A stretch of 64,000 nucleotides of DNA from Saxidomus purpurata (taxonomy: Eukaryota; Mollusca; Bivalvia; Venerida; Veneridae): the NCBI GenBank assembly GCA_022818135.1, contig JAFMSR010000005.1, forward strand, positions 26,795,206 to 26,859,205, written 5' to 3'. Both the position numbers and the translations under genes were made by a program. Numbering within the stretch: the first letter of the stretch is position 1; each line of letters begins with the position of its first letter. Below, one piece after another: positions 1 through 14,200 of this stretch. The notes under the pieces were generated by a model. It had not been told where the DNA came from. It did not search any database and saw nothing but the letters and a program-made list of their open reading frames with translations.

Positions 1-71
1 TATTATATAAGTTCATCATTTGTGTCAATAGTAACAAAATAAAACGTGTTTTAAAACACGCTTTTTTGTTT

Positions 72-188
72 TGACTTTTGACTTATTACTTATGATTTAT
101 GACTTATTACTTTTGACTTTTTGACTTTTGACTTATTCTTTTGACTTCTGACTTATCACTTTTTGACTTTTGTCTTATTACTTATCAC
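72..188. repeat. GACTT-rich degenerate tandem repeat
   Basis: The stretch is built from variants of CTTTTGACTT, TTATTACTT and TTATGACTT at irregular 8-12 bp spacing. The complementary words (AGTCAAAAGTC) occur at 943-1010, so the two blocks form an inverted pair about 750 bp apart. Confidence 0.7.
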
Positions 189-202
189 TTATGAAAAAAG
201 AA

Positions 203-230
203 CCTAATCCTAACCCTAACCCTAACCCTA
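203..230. repeat. Short interstitial telomere-type (CCCTAA)n tract
   Basis: About 4.5 units of the metazoan telomere hexamer, the first one degenerate (CCTAAT). It lies 200 bp from the window edge and is followed by ordinary sequence and a gene, so it is interstitial rather than a chromosome end. Confidence 0.75.
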
Positions 231-235
231 TACAC

Positions 236-287
236 GGTCCTCACTGAGGACCTCCAGCGGCAGGTTCAGGTAATACTAGGAACCTGC
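236..287. other. Two tandem perfect 8-bp hairpins after the telomeric tract
   Basis: Positions 236-252 read GGTCCTCA-C-TGAGGACC, a stem with a one-base loop. Positions 260-267 (GCAGGTTC) pair exactly with 280-287 (GAACCTGC). Flanking CCTC and GAGG extend the second stem with mismatches. Such hairpins occur near mobile-element ends, but I cannot name an element. Confidence 0.55.
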
Positions 288-477
288 TACTGAGGAGCCC
301 AACATATAACAATATCTTATACATATTACGCACTTTAATTTCCTTCGGTATACCTTTGTGATATTAACATATAGATACATAAAACTAAAAGTAATTTTTT
401 AAAAATGTTACCATAGCAACAACAAAAAATCTTTTTTTTCAGTTCCTTCATAGTTGGCTTGACGCCTGGGGGCAAGT

Positions 478-492
478 CCCCCCCCCCCCCCC
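478..492. repeat. Poly-C run (15 bp)
   Basis: Uninterrupted C homopolymer in AT-rich surroundings. Confidence 0.8.
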
Positions 493-711
493 AAAGAAAA
501 TTTCAATTGTATATTATCATTGTTAAAAGAAGGTCTATGGTAGATAAGAAATATGTTGCTTTATGTACATTATGCTTAATGAGCTAGCTTCTTTAAATAA
601 AGAGATAATTATTATTATTTTATTTTTTATTATTATTTTTTTTTATTAAAGAAAAGAGGACCCCCCCAAGGCCTCCCGAGCCGAGACCGTTCCGCGTCAT
701 GCAGGTCCCCG

Positions 712-738
712 CCCCCCCCCCCCCCCCCCCCCCCCCCC
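712..738. repeat. Poly-C run (27 bp)
   Basis: 27 consecutive C within a locally GC-rich island (about 660-760). The exact length is likely unreliable in any assembly. Confidence 0.8.
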
Positions 739-942
739 TCTGACGCGCCGTCACGGCTCATTGATACTAAAATAAATGACAAAGACAAAAGTAACTTAGT
801 TCATTTATTTACGCAAACAGTTTACAGTGCTACGCACAACATCTTTTAAAACCTTAATACGGTTCAATCCCAGTTTATATTGTCACAGCAGATCATTATG
901 CTTTTTATGCGTACCATTCCTCTTAAAGTGTCTGAAAGTAGC

Positions 943-1010
943 AGTCAAAAGTCAAAAGTTGAAAGTCATAACTTAAAAGTCAAAAACACCCGTAAGTCGA
1001 AACTCAAAAG
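943..1010. repeat. AGTCAAAAGTC-rich block, inverted partner of the 72-188 block
   Basis: Repeated AGTCAAAAGTC and AAGTCAAAA words are the reverse complement of the 72-188 words. The pair brackets the telomeric tract, the hairpins and the C-runs, and may mark subterminal repeats of one inserted element. Confidence 0.5.
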
Positions 1011-2115
1011 TGGCCCTCCAAGGCTTCCATAAAAATGGGTATACTCATTTTATCATTGAAATAAAGATTAGAGAAAAGGTGATGTACATTAGTTATCTTA
1101 TCTGTCACTGAAACAATGATTTCTTTACCCTAATTTAATATTATGCATTGATGTAATGTGATTAAGCTATTGTTTGTTAATTATGTTAAAGTCTGAAAGA
1201 TTAATGCGCCAAAACACACCTAAACTAAGGAACTTACTGTGTTAGAAGTTATTTTGTTACATTTTGCTTTAGATTAATCAAGCAAGTGACCATTGATAGG
1301 ACAGTGAATGGTTTGAGAGACAGTCGTGGTCAAAAGTCAAGGATAATTACATTACATATGTATCAGGACTAAATTACGCAATCTCATAATGTTAAATCTA
1401 CAAAATACTGTAAGTATTGTAGAAGTATTGTTTTAGTATTTGATATTGTTTTGCTTCATGTATTATTTAGTAATATTATTACCATTACTCGACATAAATT
1501 CATCAAGATTCAACCGAAGCGTGTTATGCAAGAACTTTATAAATTAATTGAATCTATACAAATCAAGTAAGTCAGCATTTTTATAAGTTTACTATTTACA
1601 GTTTAAAACAATTTACAAACCGAATAAAAGAAGAAAAAAAAACAACTCGGGAAATTCAGTTGCAAAAGAAAGGGTTTGTAGCCAGCTAAGTTTACATTGC
1701 AAGTGGGCAATGCAAATGTACCACGTTCTCTGTCTGTTAGTCTTCTAATCGTTTGATGTGTGTGGTTGCTGTGTGTGTAATTTTATGTCTTTGCTGTGTT
1801 CATTTTGTTTGTTTGAAGCTTCCACTTCATACTGAAATATAAAGACATCATTCACTGATATAATGAAAATTAGCTACAAAATTAAGAAATCCAATTCTGT
1901 GGCCAGAACCAGCATGAACCAACCAGACCAATCATTGCATTGGTTACAAATCGAAGCAGAGTTGAAGTGCTTGAGTATCGTTCTATACTTAATATGTATC
2001 CACTAATTATGTAAATGCTAAGACGTTGGCATTTCAACGGAAATCATAGTGTGTTGCATCTATAATCAATTCATCCTAATACTCACTTACATTTCCTGTA
2101 CATCTATCTTTTCAG
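1011..2115. other. Upstream region of the large + strand gene; no coding sequence recognised
   Basis: AT-rich sequence that should contain the promoter and the ATG-bearing first exon of the receptor-like gene. I could not pick one start codon and donor confidently. An ATG at 1863 opens a short frame, but its product is not signal-like and no good donor follows. Confidence 0.4.
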
Positions 2116-2233
2116 GTTATTTTCAAGTATACTATAACTGTTAATATTACGGCACTTCTGTATCTGTTGTTGGCGAGTGTACAACTTACTACTGCGACAG
2201 TTTGCGATCAGATGAAAACAGCATCAGCACAAG
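2116..2233 (+). CDS. Exon 1 (first one resolved): signal peptide
   Basis: The exon encodes a hydrophobic core (NITALLYLLLASVQLTTA) followed by TVCDQMK, a textbook secretory signal with likely cleavage near TTA/TVC. It starts after TTTTCAG in phase 0 and ends at AAG/GTACGT in phase 1. The in-frame upstream sequence has no ATG before a stop at 2077-2079, and the only internal Met lies after the signal. The start codon must therefore be on an unrecognised upstream exon. Confidence 0.75.
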
Positions 2234-5200
2234 GTACGTACGTATATCAATCAATCAGTTGATTTGAATATTCATTTTATGATATCGAGAACTATTTTGT
2301 GATATAGAAAAAATAATTAATAAAATCTGAAAATTCTTGATTTCTTGAAATTATTCTTTCTAAATAAAAGTGTTTTATAAAAAGGTAATTACATTTGAAA
2401 CCTTTGACTTTCCTTGAAAAAACATATATCATCAGTCATTCTGACCTGAGAATATACCAAATACCCTTTACTCAGCGTAAGTGACATAGTAGGTCAGCCA
2501 AAGGCCGTTACGTACCTTTATCATAGATAAATTTTGCAATGTGTATGAGCTTATTAAATGTTGCATAAGCATTATTATGCGAAACAACTATGTTGAAGGT
2601 CACACGAACTTATAATTAAGTCATATATCCTTAACATTTATGATGATTATTTATCAATGTCCAGACGTTAGACTTTTTAGGAACATTGTCATGTCAATGC
2701 TGGTGCTCACTGGTGATTCTAGCAGCGGGAGGGAAGGAAAGGATAATTATTGCTTAAAAAGATAATTTTCGCGTTATTGTAACGACTTAAATTATCAGAT
2801 ACTAAAAAAACCTTTACTGCTAATAAGGTGGATATTCCCAAAACTTATTAGTCAACATGTGCACACTTTTCATCGACATTAAGCAACAATTACATTTTAC
2901 GGATATTTGGCAATTTCGATGACAGTAATTAAATATGCTACTTAAAACAATAAAACTATTATTTGAAAATTGTATCCACAGTAAAATTATAAGTTATGTG
3001 ATTTCTCTTGTAACCGACATCAGGAGACAAAATGCTTGCAGTTAATCAAGTTACTGGAAATCCTTTTCCACAGCGTTATAGAAGCTAGCATCACGCGCCT
3101 ATGTTTACAAAAAATATACCAATGAAATTTAAAACCGCTGTTATACCGGGTCAGGTGGCTAGTGATAGACCAATCACAATGCTTTTATACAATAAGCCAT
3201 GCAATAACTTCAGTAATAAACATTTTTAATAGGTAATGATAATACGGGCGAAGCCCGACCATAGGTGTACGAGTATTTAATTGAATACTGAAAGCAATAG
3301 AATTAATGAATTCACGATTACCCATGGGAGATTTCAATTTGTCCGCACCCATGGACGATACGATAACATACTTATAACGAAGCACCGTCTGTGCGTTATT
3401 TTCGGAACTCGAACTGTTTTTGCGTCCCCTGAAAATTCGTACCATTTCTAAAAATGAAATTCCTGTTATACTTTCGCCCGATATAGGTATTGTCTATTTT
3501 CATATTATGTGTGATAATACACGTAAAGACTTATTGATGATATACTTAATTTTAGGCCCGGCTTTACCCTTCCTGCCAAGCTCATTTCAGGCGAACGTCG
3601 AGGCAAACATCATTAACAAGGGGAAGACTGTCTCTGCCAAGATATATTATGATTACTCAGGAAATAGGGCTACATTAAAACTGTTGGAAAACGGATTAGA
3701 TGGACAAATGATATTCAATTTCGTGGCTGATGAAATATATACAATATCAGGTAAAAACTAAACAATGATGCAGTTACACTTAGTTTACTAAATATATTGT
3801 TATTCAGTATTGCATTTATTGTAGTCTTGCAGTTCTTGTTTGATTTATTGTATCAAAGAAAACATAAATGTTTGTAGAACGTGGCGCTCCGTTGTGCAAG
3901 AAAAGGTTTTGGTTAAGAGAGTAGTCTTATCAATTATCACCAGAAAACTACGGAAAGTGTCTGAAAATAAAAGAAACGTTTGCCAAGGTCCTTTTCGATA
4001 ATGTGCAAAAAAACGCTTCAAACTGAAGAAAATTGATTTTTTTTTTTTTTTTTGGATAAGAGTAGTAAGTCTTCACTATCCTACATGAAATTATCGACCT
4101 TCATTTGGATTACTCTGCCTTTATCGCTGTTACGTTTTATTCTTTATGATGAAGAGTAAAAGTATAAATATTTGCACCCATGATATTCAGATTAGCTTAA
4201 GAGTTACCTTAAGAGTTCCTCTATGAATACCAAAGTTTTGACATTTCAAAAAAAAAAATTGACAAAGAAGAAGGAAAATACAGTTACTGGAATGACTCTT
4301 TGAGCAGCAATGATAAAGTCAGAGGATTCCAACTGATTGGGCTAACTAGAAAATTTGTTATCTTGAACTTTATCCAGTAAGGGAGACAATTTGGTGCTCA
4401 CTTAAGTCTCTCCTCGTAAGTGAAATGCTATTGTGTTGCATTTCAGATATCAGAAGACCTTCACTTACATTATTTTCCCCGAACTCTTCAACTGATTATA
4501 TCTTGTTTCCTATGTTTAGAAACTATGAAATTTTACTTTTGTTTGAAAGGTTTTTGAAACCTTTTAACAAATAAAACCCTAAATGACCGTGATTATTAAT
4601 ACAAAAATAAATACGCCATTAAATGGTATAAAACATCTTGCAAGTCACCACACTTATAACAAGAAGTACAACTAGGGGTTACCCCTTCACCCAAAAATAT
4701 TGTTTTGTTCATTCGTTCCTGCTTTAAGGAACATTCTCACATAATTTTGAAAATAACTATTCGATTCAATTTTCTTTATGATTTGGGGGTCTGATACAAC
4801 CACTCGTAGAGTGAAACATTGATTTAACACGATTAATCATCAGTAACAATATATGACCGATAAATCACGAATAAAATAAACTATTCCTGTGTAATGTAAA
4901 CCTTGTTCAGAACCGAACGATGGCCAATACACTTTGCTATATTCAATGTCTAATTTCTTTTGCGTAATTGTGAGCAAAACTTTTCGTGTTTTAGCAGATA
5001 CTTGAAAAGACATATCCAATAATGTATGAACAAACAATATAATATTGGAATACAATGCTTCCAAGTTTTATCAAATTATAATGAATTTAGAAATTATTTT
5101 GAGGATGACTGGATGATATTTTTTTTCTAATAGAATTAAATGTGTTCTGGAAATAAAACTATTGTACAGTTGAATATAAACCTAAATAGTCGAACAGTCA

Positions 5201-8200
5201 CTTTATTTTGTATTAATGTAGCAGAAGGGGAGAATGAATATTAAGTAACGAATAGATGTACACAAATTATTCCTTATTAATTACAGCTAAACCAGTGGAC
5301 TTTTTTTAATGTATTATATACAAGTGTAAATCCGAACAGCTTTATTTGAAGGTTTCTAGAAATTGTTGATATACACGCTCAGAACAGTATTCATTCTTTT
5401 GAAAATATAAAGACACATCAGTTTCGTCTATATTCAGTCTATATTTTAAAACCATGTTTTTCTTGTTTATATTTTTGTTCCTAACGCATTTAGATATGTT
5501 GAGAATGGTTAAAATGATATTTTGTATTTTAGGAGATGTGTGTACTACTGGGCAGATTTCTAATAGTAATTACAGCCAATGGTTCGGAATGTACCAGTCA
5601 AATGGGAAACTTCATATAAACGAAACAGAATCAGTTTTGCATTTCGGGAAAAGATCGGGGGAGGTTGGTTTCTAAACGATAACCTTAGAAGTTTCTCTTT
5701 TGCTCTTAGTTTACACAAATCTTTATTGAATGAATCACTTTAGATGTCTGTCTTCTACCAAAAAACGAGTTAAATATATGTAAAACTATCGGAGCAATGT
5801 TATTTCAGGTGCCTGAAAACAGTTAAACATAGTTCGAATTTCCTCTATATTAAGTCTATGTTTAAATGCCATGTTTTCTTGTGTAGGTTTTTGTTGCGAG
5901 CGAAGTTGTCCGAGGTATAAACGTCAACCATTGGAAGAGTTGTCCAAGTATTCCCTCCTGGAACAATTTCACTATAGACTACTACTTCAGTGGTAAGATT
6001 TCCACATATCTCATAATTGATCGTCGGTTGATATAGAAAAAAGTTAATATGAACATTTAGTTGTTATCTATGTCTGCACACGAAACTTGCTAATAATTTC
6101 ATGACAATTTTTATGTATCTTTATTGTACTGACTTACAGAAGTTCAAATTTACCTTTTACAGCCAGTAATTGGTCTACTTCATCGACAGTGTCATCAGCA
6201 CCAGTGAAAGCCGAGGTTCGAGGCTCCAAGACCTTACCAAATGGAACAATTTTTAGTATATTTCATGTGTATGACTATTTTAATTATAGACCAGGAATCG
6301 ATGACGTAGATGATTCGATATTTCAGGTATTTGCTTATCAGATCTCGACAATTATCAGTTATAACAACGGTATAAGAGTTTAATCTTTTTGATTTTAAGT
6401 CCAATATTTTTTTTCAGTAGAAAACAAGAAAACTGACATTGAACCATTGAACGTGATAACGTTTTTATTGTGTCTACAAGTATTGTTCATTTATGAAATG
6501 GACAATGTACAATTTTCCATTTGTTTAGATTTACAGTAAAAGTAATGCAGTAGAACAGTATCGATAAGCTTTCTAAGTACTAAATAATCGATACCTTTTT
6601 GACGACATTTAGTGTAGCATTGTTCCAGTTTATACAAGATGGTGTAGAATTGACCCTCTTTTAATAAGCACTTTACTGTTGTTATTTAGACACCAACAAA
6701 TGTTGTTTGTCCAGGAAGAAAGCCAGGCAAACCGTTACCTAAAATACCACAGAGATTTTACTACAGGACAGAGAGAATATATACCGATATGTCAGCTGTA
6801 ACATTTGAGGACGTAAGTGTATGATCTATTAAATCGGGCCAAGATGTGTTACTGATTTTGTCATATTCGCTATATACCGGCCTATGTTGTCTGGAGTTTA
6901 CTAAACACTAATATTACTCTTATAAAATTATATCAGTGTAATTTGATGTAATGCCATTTCAATTTCCTACATAAAGTGTACATATTTTTGCCACCTTCCT
7001 GTGTAGAGGAGTAAATTAATTAATGTGTTTACCACAATGTAAAATACCCATTATAACTTTAACACATCCAACTTATACTTATTGAAAAGTGATAGAACTC
7101 TTTACGAGCTTACTATTTACTCAAATACAATAATAAAGTATACATTTCCTTCATATTTATTTCGCTTCACGAGAAAGCGAATAAAAACGAATTTGACTGA
7201 AAAAACTGTGCTAAGTTTATAGTTTAAGTTTATTTCGACTTTTTGTACAGATAACGTTGAAATGTGCCGACTAGTCATCTTTCTTGATAATATAAGTGCT
7301 ACAAGTCATTTAACATCCATCATGGGACTTAAAGCATTTCTGTAACAAAGACTTTCAAAATTCCTTCAACAAATACTTAAAAGATTGAAACCACGAGTAT
7401 GTAGTATTTGTTTTATCAAACCAATACTTTTATGTAGTTAATCAGCTGCTTTGTATTTTTACCATACTTCAATCCACTTTTAGTTTTAATTCGTTGGTGC
7501 GGAATCTTCTTGTTAATATCAATATATGAAATAGCCGATGTTGTTGAGTAGAACAATTTGAATTTTTCAATTCAATGTAAAAAAAACCACCTTGATAATA
7601 AAAACCCTTGCACCAGTACATTTAACTTTGTGTTCAAAACGCGTAGAACTCTACTGAAAGTATTGAGAGCGTAGAGTCATTTTCATGCTCATGTTTCTTT
7701 TCTGTGGCAGATATGGTACGACGAAACATTTCAGCTATTTAGAAGAGATTATCATCCGTTAGCTCCTTCCAATCCCGCCAAAACAACTCACCCGCTTTCG
7801 GAAATACACGACTATAAAACAGGTAAGGTGGTGCATTTGTCTGCGTTTTGAGATACAAGTCAAAATAGGTACATAAATTGTTACATGCACAGTTACAGCT
7901 TAAATATGGATATGGAACTTGTTCTATATTCACGTGATTTGCATAGAAACTTGTTGCGAAGGCTTCCAACAAGTACTGTTTTCTGTTTTTACACGACATA
8001 AATATGTATGTCGACAGAACTCGCCAGGACTATTTTGAACAGGTTAAACTATTGAACGGTTTTGACAAATGAGAATACTTCTTAATTACTGTGTGAAGTT
8101 TGAAATTACGTTACACTGGATTTTAAGTCAGTACTACCGACGGTTGACTTTTACAAAGGTGCAGTTCTTTTCCTGCTTAAGGTTCGTGTTCTTACTAAAA

Positions 8201-11200
8201 TAACTTTTAATGTAACGTAATAGTTTTTAATTGATGATAGTTTGTAATGTTATGTTAAGTAACCGGGATTTTGGTTGCATATGAGCTTAACATTTCTATG
8301 GTATTTGTTATTTTCAGGCGTGCGTTACCTCATTGATAAACTCTATGGAAACTGTACTACAACAGCGCTGTCAGCTGGTCTTGTGGACACATCACTTAAT
8401 CTTACTGCAATCAAATACAATGGATCCTTCATCATAAATATGAAAAATCCTCTTCAGCTGTTTGATTTGAATTTTAATTACACCTACATTGGACAGGTAA
8501 AATGACTATTCTTGACAGAGTGAACATATTTTATGAATCTTAAGAGGAAGGAATACCAGTTTAGGCTGTAAGAAACACTGCTCCAATACTATTTGTCCTC
8601 TGTTGATGTCGTGATAGGACTCAAACCTTAGAAGTTAGGGTTATAGTAACCAAATACCACATTTTAAGTGAAGAAGGAAATACATTATCTGGGTTCTCCA
8701 GCATGGGTATTTTTCATTATTTTAAGAATTTTACGCAACGTTCATTATTATCGAAAAAGAGAACTATTGTTTATTGATAAGTTGCGGTTATTGGCGCCGC
8801 CGATGACGGCGGCGGCCTATTATGGAATAGTTTTTCCGGAAGTACATGATAGGAGCGGTTATTAGAATGCGAAGAAAAATGGTTTAAACTGTATGCTAAA
8901 ATAATACGAAATAGACTTAAAATATTGATTTCACTTTCCTTCATTAAAACGTAATTGTTTAATTGTAATGTTCCTTTTTCATATCTTTTTAGAAAAATAC
9001 GAAAACGTAAAACCTTCTCCCTTATCGGTTTTGCAAAATTATATCAGCTTATTTTTTTACCACGTGCTTTAAGTCGTCTCCGTGGTGTGTGGGTAAGCTG
9101 ATGACCCTTATTTTCGAGTGGGTTCAAATCTTATTTTTGAAATATTTTTCTTCCGGTTTTTTCCAGCTTTACCACCATGATTTTAAATGTTTTCTGCAAT
9201 TTCATAAAATTTTTCATTCAAATCAAACTAATAATGATTGCTTATCAAAAGCTATTCGCTATTTAACGCCACACTGTACAACTATTTTCGGCGCCCTTTG
9301 GCTCAGGTTTGTTTATTTAATTGAATGTTATGACCAATTTCAGAACCAAGTTCGAGGTATACTTTGCGATACGTATGTTGCTGCTGTTGAAAACCTTACT
9401 GTTGCTGGTTTTGCAGGCAGTCAAAAGAGCATTATCACATTTTACTTTACTGCTGTAAGTTTGACCTATATCGTACCTGTTACATCAAATGTCCCCTTAA
9501 CGAGTTTCCTATGTGCATAACATTTGTAACGACATGACATTTTGGGCATTTAGGCTGGTGTCGGACTTTACTTTAAGTAATTAATTCTGAGTCTGTGGTT
9601 ATAAAACGTTTTTATGCTCGGTTCAGTTTTCATACGGCAAGCACCATACCAGATTCCTCTTTAATTGTCTAAAATATGAGCAGAAGACTGAGCCGAGGAC
9701 CAAAAACTTAGAATAGGTGGACAGAGTTGGGAGGAGACGTGAGAAACGTTGCATTGCTGTTTGCAATTTCTTGATCTTACGTCTAAGGGACACCCCCATT
9801 CCAATTTATTTATAAATTTCAAATAACAATTGTATTGGTCATTTTACATTTTTATTAATAGAACTGTTTACCTAGGAAATTTTGTGTATTGTTTTCTTAT
9901 ATAAGGTTAAAGGAATCCGCTTCATTGGCAACAGAAAGATATAAAATTTCAAACTGTCCAACGTAGTGTCATAATTATGTCTGTCCTGAAAGTTTTTATT
10001 CCTATTGTTGCTTGAGATAAGGACGCCAAGTTTTGCCGAATTTCTAAACCAACAATTACATGGGTTACAATTTCATATCAAAAGTAGCTTAAAAAAGCAT
10101 CCAACTTACATATGAAGTTACACAAAAATTAATCTACTGAAATAGTAAAACCCTTAAAATAAAGAACTGAAATTTCCGGTCTTTAAAATCTTAAATAAAA
10201 AAGTTTTGAAAAGGTAAAATAATGTGTAACTTTTGAACTAATAGAGATGCATTCGTGTTGATAAATACACGTTGGAAAATTGCATCTGTTTATGGCTTAA
10301 TCTTATGCATTGTAATAGTCTGGTCGGTATAGTAGCCTATGCAAAATATTCATGGCCCTTTTTCTCTTCTTTTTTGATCGTTATATTCGTGGAAGTAACA
10401 ATTCAGTCTTATTTTAGCAAGAATGGACAAATGTGTTTGATTCAGACAAAAACATAGCTACTACTCCAGTACCTGTGAGGATGGATATATTTGCTAGGGA
10501 GGTATGATTGTTGATTGGTTTAGCTTTTTTCCTAAAGAAATTGCCAATATAGCTGATTTCAAATAGCATGTTAAATAATTAGTGAGTGTATTACAGAAAT
10601 AGTTATACAATCATTTTACAACTAAACTTAGCCTTTGCTTAGACATGAACTAAGATATATCGTCTATAACTATATGAATGCCAAAAACACAATAATTGGA
10701 AGTTAATTGTTTGTAGTCGGGCATGACCATACTGATTGTATTAGGCAGCTTATTTCTCCCTGTAAGGGCAACTCATTAAAAGGAAAGAGGGCATTCTGTC
10801 ACGAAGAGTCTTCTATTTTATAAAGATTGCGCTGTGCAAAAAGGTTAAGGCGGCACTCTTCGAAGCAGGAAGTCTCGGACTTTGACACCGAACTTCACAA
10901 TTCTTAATTAGAAATAAGAAAACAGTCAATAGTTAATAGTTAAGAACTCAATGGTACAAACAGTATAAACTACTTTAGTATACATTTTGTATATCTATTT
11001 AAAACACTATTCTCTGATCAATATGTAATACACGTCATGAAATTTTAAAATATGTATGTTCTCAAAATTATTACATTTTCACTAACAACGCCTTATGATT
11101 AACATATTGTGTTTTTACGATGATTCAAGAATGCAGCATTTTAACTATTTGAAGATTGGACTCAGTACGACTCTCAATTTTCTTGACTTTGACCCCAGTC

Positions 11201-14200
11201 CACCGAGTCTGGATGTTTTCGACATCAACAAATGTTTCTTCGAGGCAAATAAAATCACTTTTCAACTAAAATTTCCAGGTAAGATATGTTAAACTAATTA
11301 AAACTTTTGCAATGATTCTGTTTACTAGATGAGATGCAAAAACGATTGATAATAACGTTGTTATATTTTCTAGTATGTGCACTCCGTTTGTTTGAAAGAT
11401 AAAGTTTGAAGTTTTTTATTTTGCTAGTCATTAAGTACTTAACAGCCAAAAAGTTGTATCTCTAATTCTGTCTATGACTTATATACAGTCAATTATGTTA
11501 CAATGTATTGCATGTCAGTTATTAAACATGCTAAAATGTGTGATAAAATAGAATTTCTCATTGAAATTTGAGTAAATGTTTTCGTAGGAACACAGAATAT
11601 TAAATATCATAATTATTTATTTTTCACTTACAGTATATCTGTGTTGATATATGACTTGAAACAGTCTGTAAATTAGCTTTCAAATTAGAACTGAATAAGA
11701 ACAATTATGGCGAAATATACATACTATGCTTCTAAATGCAATAGACACAATCATCTCAGAACCAATATTTCCTTGCATAAGATCATTTACAGTGTAATCT
11801 TCATCTGAATAAAAAGTAATGAAAAAATTACCTTAGTTTTACTTAACAACATGTATAATTTAAATTCGGAAATGGAAAAGGGTCTTAAAATGAAAAAAAA
11901 AATGAATTTCCGAGTGGCCGCATAGGGGCGAATTGCTTGTGGTGTCGAAACGTTCACTCTTTAGGAATTCAGTAGTGTGCATAAGTTTCATGTGCAAGTT
12001 AACATAACAAGTTGTTCTGACAAAGTATTAGCAAAAAAGAATCTGAGTCCATTTTTGTTCGGGGGAGGGGTAACGTTATGTATATACATTCATTCATACC
12101 TTCAAAATAGTGCAACTAACCGGTTACAATAATTACTCTCGAAACACTCTTTATATTTATAGGCACTTTGATTCCTATCGAGATTCCAGATATAAAAGAG
12201 TGGGCACATCTTGTTTTGGCAGAAAAAATGGATGTATCCATTTTAAGAGTGACTAATATCAATCTAGATTATGATGACGCAAACATTTTTGTCACTGCAA
12301 CACTTTTGGACAGAACTTCATTTACCGGTAAGATTGTGTACACAAAACCTTCACAATTTATAAACCCGTCTTTAACCAACAAGTCTAGGCGATTAAAAAA
12401 CATGATCAGAATAAATTGGTACGCATTGAACAAACTGTTACCCAAACGAAACGTTTGAGTCAATATTTTGTTGAAATTTATAATAAAGTTAATTATTTGT
12501 TGAAGAATGTTTTCATCTAAAGAAGTTTTACGTTGTCTTATTTTAGCACAGTTTACAAAAATAGCAGGAAAAGCAATGGAAAGACAAGACGATGAGATTA
12601 TCTATAAATCTTCAAGTCCTGTGCAATGTGCCAGTTACTGTGTAAACAACCCTTCTTTCATCTGTAACAGTTTTGATGTCTGTACGGATGATACAACGTG
12701 TCATCTCAGCAAGAGACACACAGACGATGGCATAGTGATTAATACCATCAAAACATGTGACCATTTCTCAAGTAATTGTCTTTTCTTCTAAACGTCTGTA
12801 CAGATTTTCAACTGACCCTTTCAGTTTACGCTCGTATTTTGCATCTACTTTGTCAAATAGTAAACGAGCAGTCCATCTGTCTATCCGGTCGTCAGTACTA
12901 ATATGACTTAGGCAATTCATAGGACTGTTTTCTAACATGGGACACGCACAATGCCGTAACTATAACACAATAAGTGTTTCCTTTATCCTTATACGGATAA
13001 TAACTTTTAAAGACTTCATCAGATTGACATCAAACCTTGAAGAAAATTAAATGACGTCAAAGAATAGTGCTGAGCGCAAGAGCTGTGACTATGAGTAATA
13101 GTTTGTCATTTTCGTTTTACTTTTAAATAAAAATGAAAACAAATATTTAGATTCTCAAAAAGTATAGATTAATGATATAACAATGTCGAGGTAGTACAGA
13201 GTACTATCATGTCTCCTAATTGCATCCTTGAAAAAAAACTTCAAATTCTTCAAAAGCTCAAATCGTATTACAACTCCTTTACTGACTGGCGATGATCAGT
13301 AATTATATCAACTTTTTTATTATTCAATATTCATTCATTCAAGTGTTTTCCGGTATGTTAGTATCTATAGCTACCTCTCCACTTACCAAGACATAATGTA
13401 GCATAAGCATACTTCGGCAGCGTATGCCAGTTTGTGTGTACCGTTCTTTGCACCAACTCGGGTTTTGCCCTGGTTTGTTTAATAATTTCATATTGATAAA
13501 AAAAGAAGGCAAATGACAGGTTCAGCAGACCACCCATTATACGAATACAAGAAGTGCTTATCATTTAAAACAGTTTAAGACTTCTGTTTTTTAAGTACTG
13601 TTATCAGCTTCACTTGATAGTTAAAAAAAATCCTTACACATAGAAATGATAAATGCAAACATTCAAGGTTTAAGGTATACGTTGCTACTTCGTATTCATT
13701 AAAGTGACATTATGCGCATCTTACTGCACATAGTTTACTTTTCGTAACAGTTTTATAAAAGCTATTGTCAGTTGCTGTGCATTTAAATGTGTTAAACTAA
13801 TGATAATGTCGCATTAATTTGAAGTTGGTGCTTTAAAAATAAGAAAAATGGACTAATAATATAATAGTTCCTTCCTTATTGTTGTTGTTGGTAGAGATTT
13901 CGGCAGTGGACGGGAAGCTATTCCTGCATGCAGTTGTTTTTTAATGGACTCTCCCAGTCAAATAGGAAACGTAATATTTGCAAAGTTATCATTTCGAACT
14001 AGTAGCAGGAAAAGTTTGGTGTATTGGGTTAAAAGCTATTATTTCCTCTACCCTTTTTACACACACCTATTTCAGCTGGATTTTTACTTGAAAAAAAAAT
14101 GTGCATAATTCCACTTTAATGTGTATTTTGTATGATTACAACTTTTTTTTAGGAAATGTGAATGGTATAATACCAGAGAAAAGTATAGCAGACGCTTACA

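Noticed and set aside
203..230. Chromosome end
   Set aside because: Only 4.5 telomere-type units, and unique sequence continues on both sides.
3185..3445. Minus-strand 86-codon frame
   Set aside because: No domain, signal or splice context, and it sits in intron 1 of the plus-strand gene.
9089..9520. 143-codon open frame on the plus strand
   Set aside because: Only its part from 9344 to 9454 is exon 9 of the large gene; the rest is intron read-through.
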